Source of the DNA: Thermoproteus uzoniensis 768-20
GTDB lineage: Archaea; Thermoproteota; Thermoprotei; Thermoproteales; Thermoproteaceae
Reading direction: 5' to 3'
NCBI RefSeq assembly: GCF_000193375.1
Contig: NC_015315.1
Span: forward strand, 1,310,622-1,374,621
Length of the DNA stretch: 64,000 bases
Shown here: piece by piece, positions 1 to 7,979 of the stretch
Layout: every line of letters begins with the position of its first letter
How positions within the stretch are numbered: position 1 is the first letter of the stretch
Notes under the pieces: generated by a model
Seen by the model: the letters and a program-made list of their open reading frames with translations, nothing else
What the model was told of the DNA's origin: nothing
Database searches by the model: none
Program-made: the position numbers and the translations under genes

Positions 1-24
1 AAAAAGGCGCACTATCCAGATGGC

Positions 25-444
25 ATGAAGTATAGGCTGATGGACGTTCTGGCGTGCCCCTATGACAAGACATTTCCCCTCCGCCTGATAGTGATCAAGA
101 GGACGGAGCACCCCGAGAGGCAGTACACTTGGCCCAGGAAGCCCTTCTGCGAGGAGTACTGCTCCTACCGCGATCTGAAGATCAAGGAGCACCCCAAGCC
201 GGACACGCTCCCCTGCGAGGAGTGCCACAGATGGGAGATCGAGACCGGCGTGATATACTGCCCGACTTGCGGCAGGTGGTACCCGATAATAGAGGAGATA
301 CCGCGCATGCTCCCCGACGAGTTGCGCAACGAGAAGGACGAGGTGGAGTTCTTGAAGTCCATAAAGGACGACTTGGAGAAGGTCGCCCCCGATCTCGCCA
401 AGAAGATACTCTACGAGGGCAAGCCCTTCAAGCTCAAGCAGTAG
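25..444 (+). CDS. Trm112-like zinc protein
   Basis: A 139-residue protein that begins with the Trm112/UPF0434 signature (Met-x-x-Leu-x-Cys-Pro near residues 7-12). It has further cysteine pairs at CEEC (about residues 64-67) and CPTCG (about 79-83), followed by the typical 'YPIIEEIPRMLP' segment of the family. Trm112 is a small zinc-binding activator of methyltransferases that act on tRNA, rRNA and release factor. The protein is about twice the length of bacterial members because of an insertion between the cysteine pairs and a charged C-terminal extension. Only 24 bases of upstream sequence are present, so its operon cannot be judged. The family call is good; the partner methyltransferase is unknown. 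Confidence 0.75.
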   Translation: MKYRLMDVLACPYDKTFPLRLIVIKRTEHPERQYTWPRKPFCEEYCSYRDLKIKEHPKPDTLPCEECHRWEIETGVIYCPTCGRWYPIIEEIPRMLPDELRNEKDEVEFLKSIKDDLEKVAPDLAKKILYEGKPFKLKQ

Positions 445-490
445 CCGGCAGACCGCAGACGCCCATCTGTTAACCTCTAGGCGCCGAACC

Positions 491-498
491 GTTAAATT
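491..498 (+). promoter_or_regulatory. TATA box of the beta-helix gene
   Basis: The AT-rich octamer gttaaatt lies 21-28 bases before the ATG at 519 in otherwise GC-rich DNA. This spacing fits a leaderless archaeal transcript and supports that start codon. Confidence 0.55.
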
Positions 499-518
499 TA
501 GCAAGGGGACGATCCCCC

Positions 519-2180
519 ATGGCAGGTAGGAGGGAGGTCTTCAAGTTATTGGGCGCGTTGGGCTTAGGACTAGCGGGGGGCCTCATAGCGGGCGGCCTGG
601 CGCGCGGGCCTCCTCAGACCGTTGAGGCGTCGGGCGTTCCGCCCGCCTACTCAGTCGTGGTCCAGCCGCCGGGAGAGGCTAGACCTATGGTGGTCGCGGC
701 CGATGGCGAGGTCGTTGTCGACTCGAGCGGCAGAATCGTCAGCGATTTAGGAGTATACCCGTCGGAAGGCGTCAACGAGTTGGGCGGGTATACCCAGACG
801 GCCGGCATACAGGAGGCCGTGGCCTACCTGCTCAACACGGGAGGCGGCTTGGCTTTCATAAGGAGGGGCGACTACTACCCCAATAGGATAATACACATAG
901 GAGTTATCAAGAGGGAGGTCCAAGTGATACTCGAGGGCGAGGGGCTCGCCACGAGGATACACCTATACGACAACAAGGGCAAGAGCCAGGCCTGGGCCTT
1001 CACTATAGGGACTCCCGGCGACTCGCCGACCGCCGACCAGGCTCCGCCCCCCGTCCTCCGCCGCCTGGCCTTCGTCAACGACATGAATAGGGGACCTCCC
1101 GTGGGTCCCATAGTGACTGGAGGGTACTACTCGGGAGGCGGCGCTGTCGGTAACGGCGTAATCCTCGAGGACATAACGGTGGTCGATCCGCCGACTTTAG
1201 CCGACGGCTCGGGGGCGCCTTCGCCCATAGGCTGGATCTGGTTCAACAACTCCTACGGGGTTAGAGTTAGGGGCTTCACGTACCTTGGAGCCAACCCCAA
1301 CAGCAAGAGCTCGACGGTAATAGTCAGCGACGGCGTCACGTTCACCGAGATCGACGAGTCCTACTTCATAAGCACAGCCAGGGCAGGTGTCGCAATATCC
1401 TCTGGGACGGGCACGATACAGATAGCGAACACCCAGATACTGGGCTTCAACATTGGGATAAACTATGGCAACACAGACGGTAGGAGTAAACTAATGATTA
1501 GTAACACAGTGATAGGCACGGATAGGGGTGGCGTCGAGAGCTACGGCGCCCAGCTATTTGTCAACACGCCAATATATGTCGACTACGGGTTCGTGGACGC
1601 CCTAATATGCTGTAGCCGCCTAGGTGGCGTAATTAGCCTACTGGACTCCGTGGCCAGGATAACCGTAATGGACTCAGAGGTACACTCATTAACCATAAGG
1701 GTGGAGACTAGGAATAGGCCTCAGAGCGACTTACTGCTAACGATTGAGGGGAGCAGGATTTTTGGTTCGGGCAACGGCCCATTAATAAACATACCCAGCA
1801 AATCCGCAGAGGGCTCTGTAGTTAGAGTCAGGCTATTGGATAATGAAATAGATAAGAGGGCCTCATCCGGCGAGTGGGCGTTGATAACCATACCCAATAA
1901 CGTGGTCTTCGAGGCTAGGGGCAATTACATAACCATGAACCAGGGCTTTGACACTATAATAGGCCTAAGCCAAGACCTAACCAACGGCTTCTACGAGCTC
2001 TCAGACAACATGGTCAACCCGTTGACCTCGCCGGCCTATCTAATCAATGGTGGGGTCTCGATAACGGCGCCGTTCTTCATAAGGCGCAACAAGTTCCTAG
2101 CCCAGGTGCAGCTGTACTCAAGGGCCTTAACTAATCAAAGCGGCCTCGTCGTTGAGGACAACTACAACCTAGCGGCCTAA
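519..2180 (+). CDS. Tat-exported right-handed beta-helix protein
   Basis: 553 residues. The N-terminus has twin arginines followed by a hydrophobic stretch (GRREVFKLLG, then an Ala/Gly/Leu-rich segment to about residue 28), which fits a Tat signal peptide. The middle and C-terminal parts are repetitive short strands rich in Gly, Asn and Ile (for example 'IQIANTQILGFNIGINYGN'), typical of right-handed parallel beta-helix proteins related to pectate lyases or phage tailspikes. No catalytic motif is clear, so the substrate (probably polysaccharide) is inferred only from the fold. The phosphoesterase gene starts 4 bases after the stop codon, suggesting one operon. Codon style changes at about 1440: the first half looks like the rest of the window, the second half like the next gene. 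Confidence 0.6.
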   Translation: MAGRREVFKLLGALGLGLAGGLIAGGLARGPPQTVEASGVPPAYSVVVQPPGEARPMVVAADGEVVVDSSGRIVSDLGVYPSEGVNELGGYTQTAGIQEAVAYLLNTGGGLAFIRRGDYYPNRIIHIGVIKREVQVILEGEGLATRIHLYDNKGKSQAWAFTIGTPGDSPTADQAPPPVLRRLAFVNDMNRGPPVGPIVTGGYYSGGGAVGNGVILEDITVVDPPTLADGSGAPSPIGWIWFNNSYGVRVRGFTYLGANPNSKSSTVIVSDGVTFTEIDESYFISTARAGVAISSGTGTIQIANTQILGFNIGINYGNTDGRSKLMISNTVIGTDRGGVESYGAQLFVNTPIYVDYGFVDALICCSRLGGVISLLDSVARITVMDSEVHSLTIRVETRNRPQSDLLLTIEGSRIFGSGNGPLINIPSKSAEGSVVRVRLLDNEIDKRASSGEWALITIPNNVVFEARGNYITMNQGFDTIIGLSQDLTNGFYELSDNMVNPLTSPAYLINGGVSITAPFFIRRNKFLAQVQLYSRALTNQSGLVVEDNYNLAA

Positions 2181-2184
2181 CGTT

Positions 2185-3657
2185 GTGAACAGGGCCTTAG
2201 CCCTGGCCGGGGTCGTAATACTGGTGGTCGCCTTAACCGCAGTGATGTTTATCGCGATGCCTAGGCCCATTAAGCATAGGTACATTAACTCAACCACGTC
2301 TACAGGGTTTAAGGTTAGCGGATTGACGGCAACGCCGATAAAGCACGTAGTCATAATAATTCTCGAGAACCACGCCTTTGACAACATTTACGGCCTTTAC
2401 CCATTCGGCACCCCACCCATAATTAACAGCATTACGCTGTCCCTAATGAGGCCCGTTGGCCTTAACCTAAGCGTCGTTATTAACGGCGTTAAGCCATATT
2501 ACGCAAACTCCGTTATCTTAAAGGACCCCTGGGAGGGATACGTAAACTACCACACTGACTGGGACTTGGGGGCTATGGACGGCTTCGTTAGGGGTTCAGG
2601 CCCACAGTCCATGGCATACCTATCCTACCAGCAGGTTCCCCTACTCTGGGACTACGCCGAGGAGTACGTGCTTGCCGACAACTTCTTCTCCCCGGATCTA
2701 GCAACAACCACACCCAATAGGATATCCTACCTGGTGGGCTTCCCCGTACCGGCCTTTGGCGCCAACAGCGACTGCGTCATAGACTTCCAGGAGACTATAC
2801 TGTACCAATTGACCCAATATAACATATCCTGGGCCTACTTCGACTACGGCTATAGACCTGGGCAAGCTCTACCGCCGTATCCGCTATCCCTAATAAAGGG
2901 GGCCGGCAAGTATAGTAGCTACTACTTCAACACCTCGGTATTCCTACAAGACCTGAGGGATGGCGAACTACCCAGCGTCTCCTTCCTAATGTTCACCGGC
3001 GGCAATGGCCATGACGAACACTCGGCCCTAGACCTACACCCCCCATTCAACCTAACCCAGGGGCAGGTTAACTTGGCATACTTCGTAGACGCCATAGAGG
3101 AGAGCCCATATTGGAACAGCACGGTGATCTTCATCACGTTCGATGAAGGTGGTGGATTCTACGACCAAGTACCGCCCCCGATAATATACAACTATGGTAT
3201 AGACCCAGCCTGTGAGGATGGTTACCTAAGTAGGCTCGGTTTAAGAAACTACAATGTGCTTGGAGAGAGGGTGCCACTACTCATAATATCACCCTACGCC
3301 AAGGAGGGCTGGGTGGATAACTACAGTATTTCAGGATACACGTTGCTGGCCTTTATCGACTATAACTGGCACCTACCCTACCTAACCCCGATAGTGGCCA
3401 ACTCAAACCTAGCAGGCCTACTGGCTGCCTTCGACTTCAACCAACCCCCAAGGCCGCCCATAGTGATAACCCCAACGAATTGGACATACCCAATACCGCT
3501 ACAGTACCCAATACACTACGGCTACACTGCGACCGTCAAGGGCAACTACACCGGCTATGAAATACTATACAGAATGGGTTTGATAAGTAGTAGTATATAT
3601 AAATATATAATAGAATACAACAACACACGAACTAGTATCATTGGATCAAGTAATTAA
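2185..3657 (+). CDS. Secreted phosphoesterase (acid phosphatase / phospholipase C family)
   Basis: 490 residues with a GTG start and an N-terminal hydrophobic helix (residues 2-24) that serves as signal or anchor. The family motif ENHAFDNIYG (about residues 59-68) matches the ENHSFD signature of the phosphoesterase family (PF04185), and later metal-site motifs are present (GHDEHS near 275 and TFDEGGGFYD near 319). Members hydrolyse phosphate monoesters or phospholipids outside the cell. It is co-transcribed with the beta-helix gene. Codons such as cct, gtt, att and agg, and frequent 'ttaac' and 'cctaac' strings, differ from the surrounding GC-ending style, which points to a foreign origin. 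Confidence 0.75.
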   Translation: MNRALALAGVVILVVALTAVMFIAMPRPIKHRYINSTTSTGFKVSGLTATPIKHVVIIILENHAFDNIYGLYPFGTPPIINSITLSLMRPVGLNLSVVINGVKPYYANSVILKDPWEGYVNYHTDWDLGAMDGFVRGSGPQSMAYLSYQQVPLLWDYAEEYVLADNFFSPDLATTTPNRISYLVGFPVPAFGANSDCVIDFQETILYQLTQYNISWAYFDYGYRPGQALPPYPLSLIKGAGKYSSYYFNTSVFLQDLRDGELPSVSFLMFTGGNGHDEHSALDLHPPFNLTQGQVNLAYFVDAIEESPYWNSTVIFITFDEGGGFYDQVPPPIIYNYGIDPACEDGYLSRLGLRNYNVLGERVPLLIISPYAKEGWVDNYSISGYTLLAFIDYNWHLPYLTPIVANSNLAGLLAAFDFNQPPRPPIVITPTNWTYPIPLQYPIHYGYTATVKGNYTGYEILYRMGLISSSIYKYIIEYNNTRTSIIGSSN

Positions 3658-3898
3658 CTATGAGCTTGAGAGGCTACAAATTCTCGGGTATAGGATCAGG
3701 CATCTACTCGAATACGAGGAATTGGCCCGCGAACTAAGAAACTTTACGGCTGACAATAGGGATGTGCTCATAGCCCTCGAGGAGTCCTATATCGAGAGCG
3801 GATACGGCGAGTCGAGCTACGACGCCGGCGACGTCTTCGCCGCGTCGAGAGTCGTTAAGGATTTAATAAAGCTACTTAGCCGTGTCAAGCTGGGTTAG
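3641..3898 (+). CDS. HEPN-domain protein, N-terminally truncated (toxin-like)
   Basis: 85 residues that resemble the C-terminal half of crenarchaeal HEPN proteins: 'NRDVLIALEESYIESGYGESSYDAGD' region followed by a helix ending in Leu-Leu. Archaeal homologues are usually about 120-130 residues and have SRY where this one has SGY. The start overlaps the phosphoesterase by 17 bases, so the N-terminal half appears to have been replaced or lost where the foreign segment ends. HEPN proteins are RNase-type toxins paired with MNT nucleotidyltransferases, and an MNT gene follows with a 17-base overlap. Given the truncation and the damaged partner it is probably not functional. Confidence 0.5.
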   Translation: MDQVINYELERLQILGYRIRHLLEYEELARELRNFTADNRDVLIALEESYIESGYGESSYDAGDVFAASRVVKDLIKLLSRVKLG

Positions 3899-4216
3899 GA
3901 GCCACTTCGAGCATTTAAGGAGGTGGAGGGAGTACGCGAGAGCCGTAATGAGGGCCGCTAGGGATCTAGTGCCGGGCGCTAGGGTTTACGTAATCGGCGG
4001 CGTCGCCGAGGACAGAACCACCGTGCTTAGCGATATAGACATACTTATAATAATTCCAGGGAATACTGCTATTAATAAAAGTAAATTGTATAAGATATTC
4101 TAATGAGGTCCATGGACCGCTACGGGCTACCTTGGGATGCGCCGGTGGAGCTACACATAGCTTACGAAGACGAAGCTAAGGAATACCTAAAATCCAAAGC
4201 CGTTGAGGTTACGTGA
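3882..4216 (+). pseudogene. MNT nucleotidyltransferase (antitoxin), frameshifted
   Basis: The first frame (3882-4103) encodes the MNT domain with GG...SDIDILI, the nucleotidyltransferase core holding the metal-binding aspartates. It then stops at TAA 4101-4103. The shifted frame, with ATG at 4103, continues with 'YGLPWDAPVELHIAYEDEA', the usual C-terminal end of these proteins, and stops at 4216. Restoring one base near 4096 would join the halves, so one base has been lost or there is an assembly error. This is the antitoxin partner of the HEPN gene just upstream. Confidence 0.6.
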
Positions 4217-4377
4217 CTGCTGTAGGCGTGGCGAGGATTAGGCCGTGCTAGGCCGGCTCTATCGATTCAAAGACCCCTCCCCGCCTTTTGGGCTCCAGGA
4301 CAATCGCCGCCGCGGGAGCAATAACCACTAGGGACGTGGGAGCCGCAACGCCAGCCCGTGATCGACAAAAGAGTTGC

Positions 4378-4471
4378 TGGCGGGCCCGGTGGGATTCGAA
4401 CCCACGACCTACGGGTTAAGAGCTACGGCGGCGTTCACCTCCGCCGCTCTACCAGGCTGAGCTACGGGCCC
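4378..4471 (-). tRNA. tRNA-Lys(CUU) with a 17-nt intron, CCA encoded
   Basis: Read on the minus strand, acceptor GGGCCCG pairs with CGGGCCC, the D stem is GCTC/GAGC, and the T arm is GTGGG-TTCGAAT-CCCAC, followed by discriminator G and genomic CCA (4378-4380). The mature anticodon loop is CTCTTAA (anticodon CTT). The anticodon stem GCGGG/CCCGT forms only if 17 bases at 4424-4440 (aggtgaacgccgccgta) are removed, between positions 30 and 31. Non-canonical introns of this kind, cut by the archaeal splicing endonuclease, are common in Thermoproteales. The mature body is 74 nt before CCA. Confidence 0.88.
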
Positions 4472-4788
4472 CTTTACATATATTTCTAAAGGTTTTTAAG
4501 CTTTGCCCCGCCGTAACGCCCGGAGCGCACGGCTCCGCTTTGCGCCGATCGATAGCCCCCGGGCGGCCGTTCTAGGCCTCGCAACGCTAGAATGCTCGCT
4601 TCGACGGCCTTCCGGGGCTAGAGGCTACAATCAACACCTATATACGGCGTATATATTCGGGCAGACGATGGGCTGTGGGTTATCGTTCCGTGGGCGTGTG
4701 TAGCCTCCGTAGTAGACGTATAGTGCGTGCGGACGCGGTATATCTGAAGACGGCTGGGATATACATGACGGCGGGCCGATGCGTTCCG
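4472..4788. other. Intergenic region without recognised genes
   Basis: The first 30 bases carry AT-rich promoter-like sequence for the tRNA (tatatttctaaaggtttttaag). The remainder is GC-rich with no ORF that looks coding on either strand. Confidence 0.4.
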
Positions 4789-4926
4789 CTACCGTAGTCG
4801 CCGCCTATACATCTCCACCACTATCCCGGGCCCCAGCCGGCCAGACGCTACATCTATCGCCAAAGATAAAGCCAACGCGGCGGCCAGATCGGTGGCGGCC
4901 TTGACTAAGCTGGGCGGGCTAGCCAT
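4789..4926 (-). CDS. Small hypothetical protein (45 aa)
   Basis: A 45-codon ATG frame with a strongly amphipathic, Ala/Leu-rich composition (AATDLAAALALSLAIDVASG) ending in basic residues, and with codons like those of neighbouring genes. It lies 79 bases downstream of the aspartic-protease-like gene on the same strand. The open frame continues upstream of the ATG, so it could also be the tail of a decayed gene. I do not recognise the family; it resembles the helical small proteins often found beside toxin-antitoxin loci. Confidence 0.3.
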   Translation of the reverse strand: MASPPSLVKAATDLAAALALSLAIDVASGRLGPGIVVEMYRRRLR

Positions 4927-5005
4927 AGACGGACGTGTCTCAACAAAGCTCTGGGCCCGGCCAGTTGATATGCGTGGACGGCCTCGCCGGGGCTGGCCTG
5001 CGGGG

Positions 5006-5350
5006 CTAGACGTAGAGCATGTAGTATTCCGTCTTCTCGAGCTTGCCCGTGATCGGATCTACGCGGAGCCCCAGCGTCTCGAGGGTGTCCACGCCTATGA
5101 CGGGGGTCGCCCCCTCGAACGCAACTACCCTCACGGGGCCCCGCCTCCCCTCTATCTCGGCTTCAGCCACGTACACCTTCGCGGCCACTCTCCTGCCGTC
5201 TCCTAGCCTCAGCTCGACCGTGAACGGCGTCTCTATGAGCTTCTCGGCCGCGTCGATGGGGAGCGCCGTGAAGGTGGCCCCCGTGTCTGCCAATATCTCG
5301 TCGTACTCCACCTCGCCCCTCCCCCCTAAACCTCGCCCTAGTGAATACAT
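5006..5350 (-). CDS. Retropepsin-like (clan AA) aspartic protease domain protein
   Basis: About 114 residues with the motif ILADTGATFTALP, the Asp-Thr-Gly catalytic loop of single-domain clan AA proteases, and a second hydrophobic psi-loop region (VIGVDTLETLGL) near the C-terminus, as in gag-pol or DDI1-type enzymes that act as dimers. The ATG at 5350 is preferred over the one at 5371 because ataaata at 5377-5383 lies 27-33 bases before it. Such small retropepsin-like genes are frequent in crenarchaea and of unknown substrate. The V-ATPase gene upstream on the same strand ends at 5418, and a separate promoter is implied. Confidence 0.7.
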   Translation of the reverse strand: MYSLGRGLGGRGEVEYDEILADTGATFTALPIDAAEKLIETPFTVELRLGDGRRVAAKVYVAEAEIEGRRGPVRVVAFEGATPVIGVDTLETLGLRVDPITGKLEKTEYYMLYV

Positions 5351-5417
5351 GACCCACGCCGAGACATGCACGCGGGATAAATACCTTGCCGCCTACGCCC
5401 GGAGGCCTTGTATATTG

Positions 5418-7385
5418 TCAAGCCCTCTCGGGCTCCTGCCGGCCTAGCTTGAAGGGCTCGAAGAGCCTTCCAGAGCCTCTGTAGAACTTCGAGAGGGTCT
5501 CGTAGTATATCAGCCTAAGCGACTGTATAGCCGTCAAGAAGCCCTCGAACCCGGCTATCAACAACTGCGCCAGCGCGTACAGCGCGATGCCTGCCGGCAG
5601 ATCCAGCAGACTGAGCGCGGCTGAGGTGAATATGCCGTGGGCTATGTAGACTATGGCGAGCCGCGCGAAGCTGAGGACGTTGGCGGTCGCCGCTATGAAG
5701 GCCTCCATGGTCGAGAAGGCCAGCTCGCCCCCTATCTCGCGCAGGTAGACGGCGCCGTATTTCAAGGCAAGAGCCGCGATGCCCGAGGCGAGCCACGACG
5801 TGCCGGCCAGCATGACGCGGAGATCGGCGAGGGCGCCGCAGGCCTTGGCCGCGATATCTACGAAAGGCCTTCCGTAAAGCAACTGCGGCATGTTTATGTA
5901 CCTCAGCAGAGATGCGCCGATCGATAGATAGATGACTGTCATAGGGGCGTGGAGGGCGGCGGCCGCGGGGGCGTCGCCAGACAGCGCAGACTGGGCCGTC
6001 TTGAGGACGAACGCCAGCGCCATGAGATAGTAGCCGAACATCATGGCAACCGCCATGCCCGTCATGTAGTCCAGCTCCTGCCTCGCGCCCCACAGCTTTA
6101 GGCCGAAGAAGTCGCCGTAGTAGAGCCCGAAGGCCATTGTTGCGGCCGACGTGGTCAGCCAGATAAAGCCCCAGTCCTTCCTGCCGACCCTCAACAAGAC
6201 CAGCGCCAGTACGAGGAGCAGTAGGCCGTAGCCGACGTCGCCGAACATCCAGCCGTAGAAGAAGGGGAAGAGGAAGGCCACCAGCGGGAGCGGCGATATC
6301 TCGCCCGGGGCGGGGGGCCCGTACATGTAGAGTATCCTGGAGAACGCCTTTATCGGGTAGGGCCACCTCTCGCTCGTCGGCGTCCTTATCAGCTTGTAGG
6401 CGGCGCCTGTCCTGTAGGCGACGAGCCGCCGAGGCACGTAGACCCCTCCGAGGGCGCCCGCGAGTATCTCGTCCAGCTTGGCCGCGTCCCTCTCCCTTAT
6501 ATAGAAAGATACGGTGGCGGTCCCGGCGTGGTCCTCCCACCTCGCGTCGCCGAACGCCGAATAGGCCCGGTATACTTCGTACATCTCCGCCAGGGATCTC
6601 TTCAGCCTCCCCAGCGCCTCGTCCACGCTCGCGATGGTCTGCCTCAGCAACTCCCTCGCCGTATGTATATCCAATAGGTACTCCTGCGGCACCTCGACCC
6701 CTCCGTACCTCCCCGCGCCGCCCGCGACTATGGCCACCTTAAAGCCCCCGAGCTCGAACAGTTGGTGGGGCTCCGGTATGGGCTCGCGGGGCTCCAACAC
6801 CACGCGGTAGCCCTTGGGCACTCTGAGGCGCGAGTAGCCGCCGCCCTCCAGCCACTCGAGGAAGGACACGAGGGCGCCGAGCCTCCTCAGCTCTTCCTCC
6901 TTGGCGGCCACCTCGGCGGCCATGGCCGCGAAGGACTTGCCGGTGTCCGGCCCCTCAGAGTACGCGGATTTCCCGTAGATATCCAGGACCTCCTTCGCGG
7001 CTCTGTATATGCCCGCGAGATCCTCGGCGGCAGTCCCCCTCTCGGCGAGACAGCTCAGTATCGCCCGCTTGGCGGCCTCCCTCCCCACGGCGTCGTCCAG
7101 CCTGTAGCCGGCCGTGCACGCCCTCAACGCGTCGAGGGCCTTCCTCAAGGCCTCGGACAACTTGTCGGCGCGGGGCGGCCTTGCCTCCGCCTCTAAGCCG
7201 ACGCGATCTAAGAGCCGCCCGAGCGCCTCTACGTCCGCCGCGAGCGGCGGGACGGGCGGTTGCGAGAAGTAGGGCGGCCTGTCCTCGAATACCGCAATGC
7301 CGGCCAGGCCCAACCTAAATATCACGTCGAGGACTACGTCCGGAGGCGCCGCGAATCTGACGAACAGCAGACGCTCGAAGGGCAC
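5418..7385 (-). CDS. atpI: V/A-type ATP synthase subunit I
   Basis: 655 residues. The N-terminal half is soluble with a long coiled-coil region (about 90-330). The C-terminal half has about seven to eight membrane segments, including the family features 'PLVAFLFPFFYGWMFGDVGYG' and 'FSRILYMYGPP'. Subunit I is the membrane stator (the a-subunit equivalent) carrying half of the proton or sodium channel of the archaeal ATP synthase. The length is normal for the family. It stands alone here, without other atp genes, as is common in Thermoproteales. The upstream HTH gene lies 18 bases away on the same strand, so they may be co-transcribed. Confidence 0.88.
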   Translation of the reverse strand: MPFERLLFVRFAAPPDVVLDVIFRLGLAGIAVFEDRPPYFSQPPVPPLAADVEALGRLLDRVGLEAEARPPRADKLSEALRKALDALRACTAGYRLDDAVGREAAKRAILSCLAERGTAAEDLAGIYRAAKEVLDIYGKSAYSEGPDTGKSFAAMAAEVAAKEEELRRLGALVSFLEWLEGGGYSRLRVPKGYRVVLEPREPIPEPHQLFELGGFKVAIVAGGAGRYGGVEVPQEYLLDIHTARELLRQTIASVDEALGRLKRSLAEMYEVYRAYSAFGDARWEDHAGTATVSFYIRERDAAKLDEILAGALGGVYVPRRLVAYRTGAAYKLIRTPTSERWPYPIKAFSRILYMYGPPAPGEISPLPLVAFLFPFFYGWMFGDVGYGLLLLVLALVLLRVGRKDWGFIWLTTSAATMAFGLYYGDFFGLKLWGARQELDYMTGMAVAMMFGYYLMALAFVLKTAQSALSGDAPAAAALHAPMTVIYLSIGASLLRYINMPQLLYGRPFVDIAAKACGALADLRVMLAGTSWLASGIAALALKYGAVYLREIGGELAFSTMEAFIAATANVLSFARLAIVYIAHGIFTSAALSLLDLPAGIALYALAQLLIAGFEGFLTAIQSLRLIYYETLSKFYRGSGRLFEPFKLGRQEPERA

Positions 7386-7403
7386 GTAGGTTACGGAGCC
7401 TGC

Positions 7404-7865
7404 CTAAATAAGCTCGACGACCTTCTTCAGGGTCTTGCGGAACAGCTTATACACGGCGACCTTCGACCGGGAGCTTGCGCGCGCTATTAACGATATGGAG
7501 CCGCCCGAGGCCATTGCCGAAAGCACCTCCCTCTGTTTCGACGTCAGGACGAGGGAGGCGGGCCTTAGCCGCTCCACCGAGATCACCTGCTGTCTGTGCT
7601 CCGCCAGTATCCTCCTGGCCGGGCGCGTGTCGGCGACGACGACCTTGATAACGCCGTTATGTATCGACGGCGCGCCGTAGACATAACTGCCGGAGATAAG
7701 CTTGTAGAATATACACTCGTCGCATTTCTTGGACACCGTGACGGGGCCTCTCGGGGTGAGGACCACGTGGCGCACGCGGTCGCCCTCTATTTTGAAGCCT
7801 AGGTGGGCCAAGGCGTCGCGCGGTAGCGCGTCGCAAGCCCTTAGGCGGACGCGCAAGAACTTCAC
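7404..7865 (-). CDS. HTH transcriptional regulator (bacterio-opsin activator type)
   Basis: 153 residues. The C-terminal part 'LTSKQREVLSAMASGGSISL' followed by a second helix is the HTH_10 signature found in archaeal Bat-like regulators. The N-terminal domain has a CDEC pair (about residues 49-52) that could bind metal or sense redox state. The gene is divergent from the NO reductase, with 114 bases between, so it is a candidate regulator of that enzyme; this is inference from position. An AT-rich promoter (caatttaaaaattg, 7884-7897) lies about 20-32 bases before the start. Confidence 0.65.
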   Translation of the reverse strand: MKFLRVRLRACDALPRDALAHLGFKIEGDRVRHVVLTPRGPVTVSKKCDECIFYKLISGSYVYGAPSIHNGVIKVVVADTRPARRILAEHRQQVISVERLRPASLVLTSKQREVLSAMASGGSISLIARASSRSKVAVYKLFRKTLKKVVELI

Positions 7866-7928
7866 GCTTATTTGTCGTTATCTTCAATTTAAAAATTGCT
7901 TCTCTAGACTTAAATTAGCTCCTCAACG

Positions 7929-7945
7929 GGTTAACTAGGTTAACC
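7929..7945. promoter_or_regulatory. Tandem GGTTAAC repeat, possible operator
   Basis: The 17 bases ggttaactaggttaacc contain two copies of ggttaac-y-a, each with a gttaac palindrome, between the divergent HTH and NO reductase genes and 35-51 bases before the latter's ATG. It may bind the divergent regulator. Confidence 0.35.
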
Positions 7946-7979
7946 AGAAAGGATAACTTGCGCCGATCGCTTTACGGCC

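Noticed and set aside
4503-4703. 66-codon ORF after tRNA-Lys
   Set aside because: Composition is Arg/Pro-rich, it has no promoter or family match, and it overlaps nothing conserved; treated as non-coding.
5043-5447. Plus-strand ORF opposite the aspartic-protease-like gene
   Set aside because: Ser/Pro-rich antisense frame; the minus strand has the DTGA catalytic motif and a fitting promoter.
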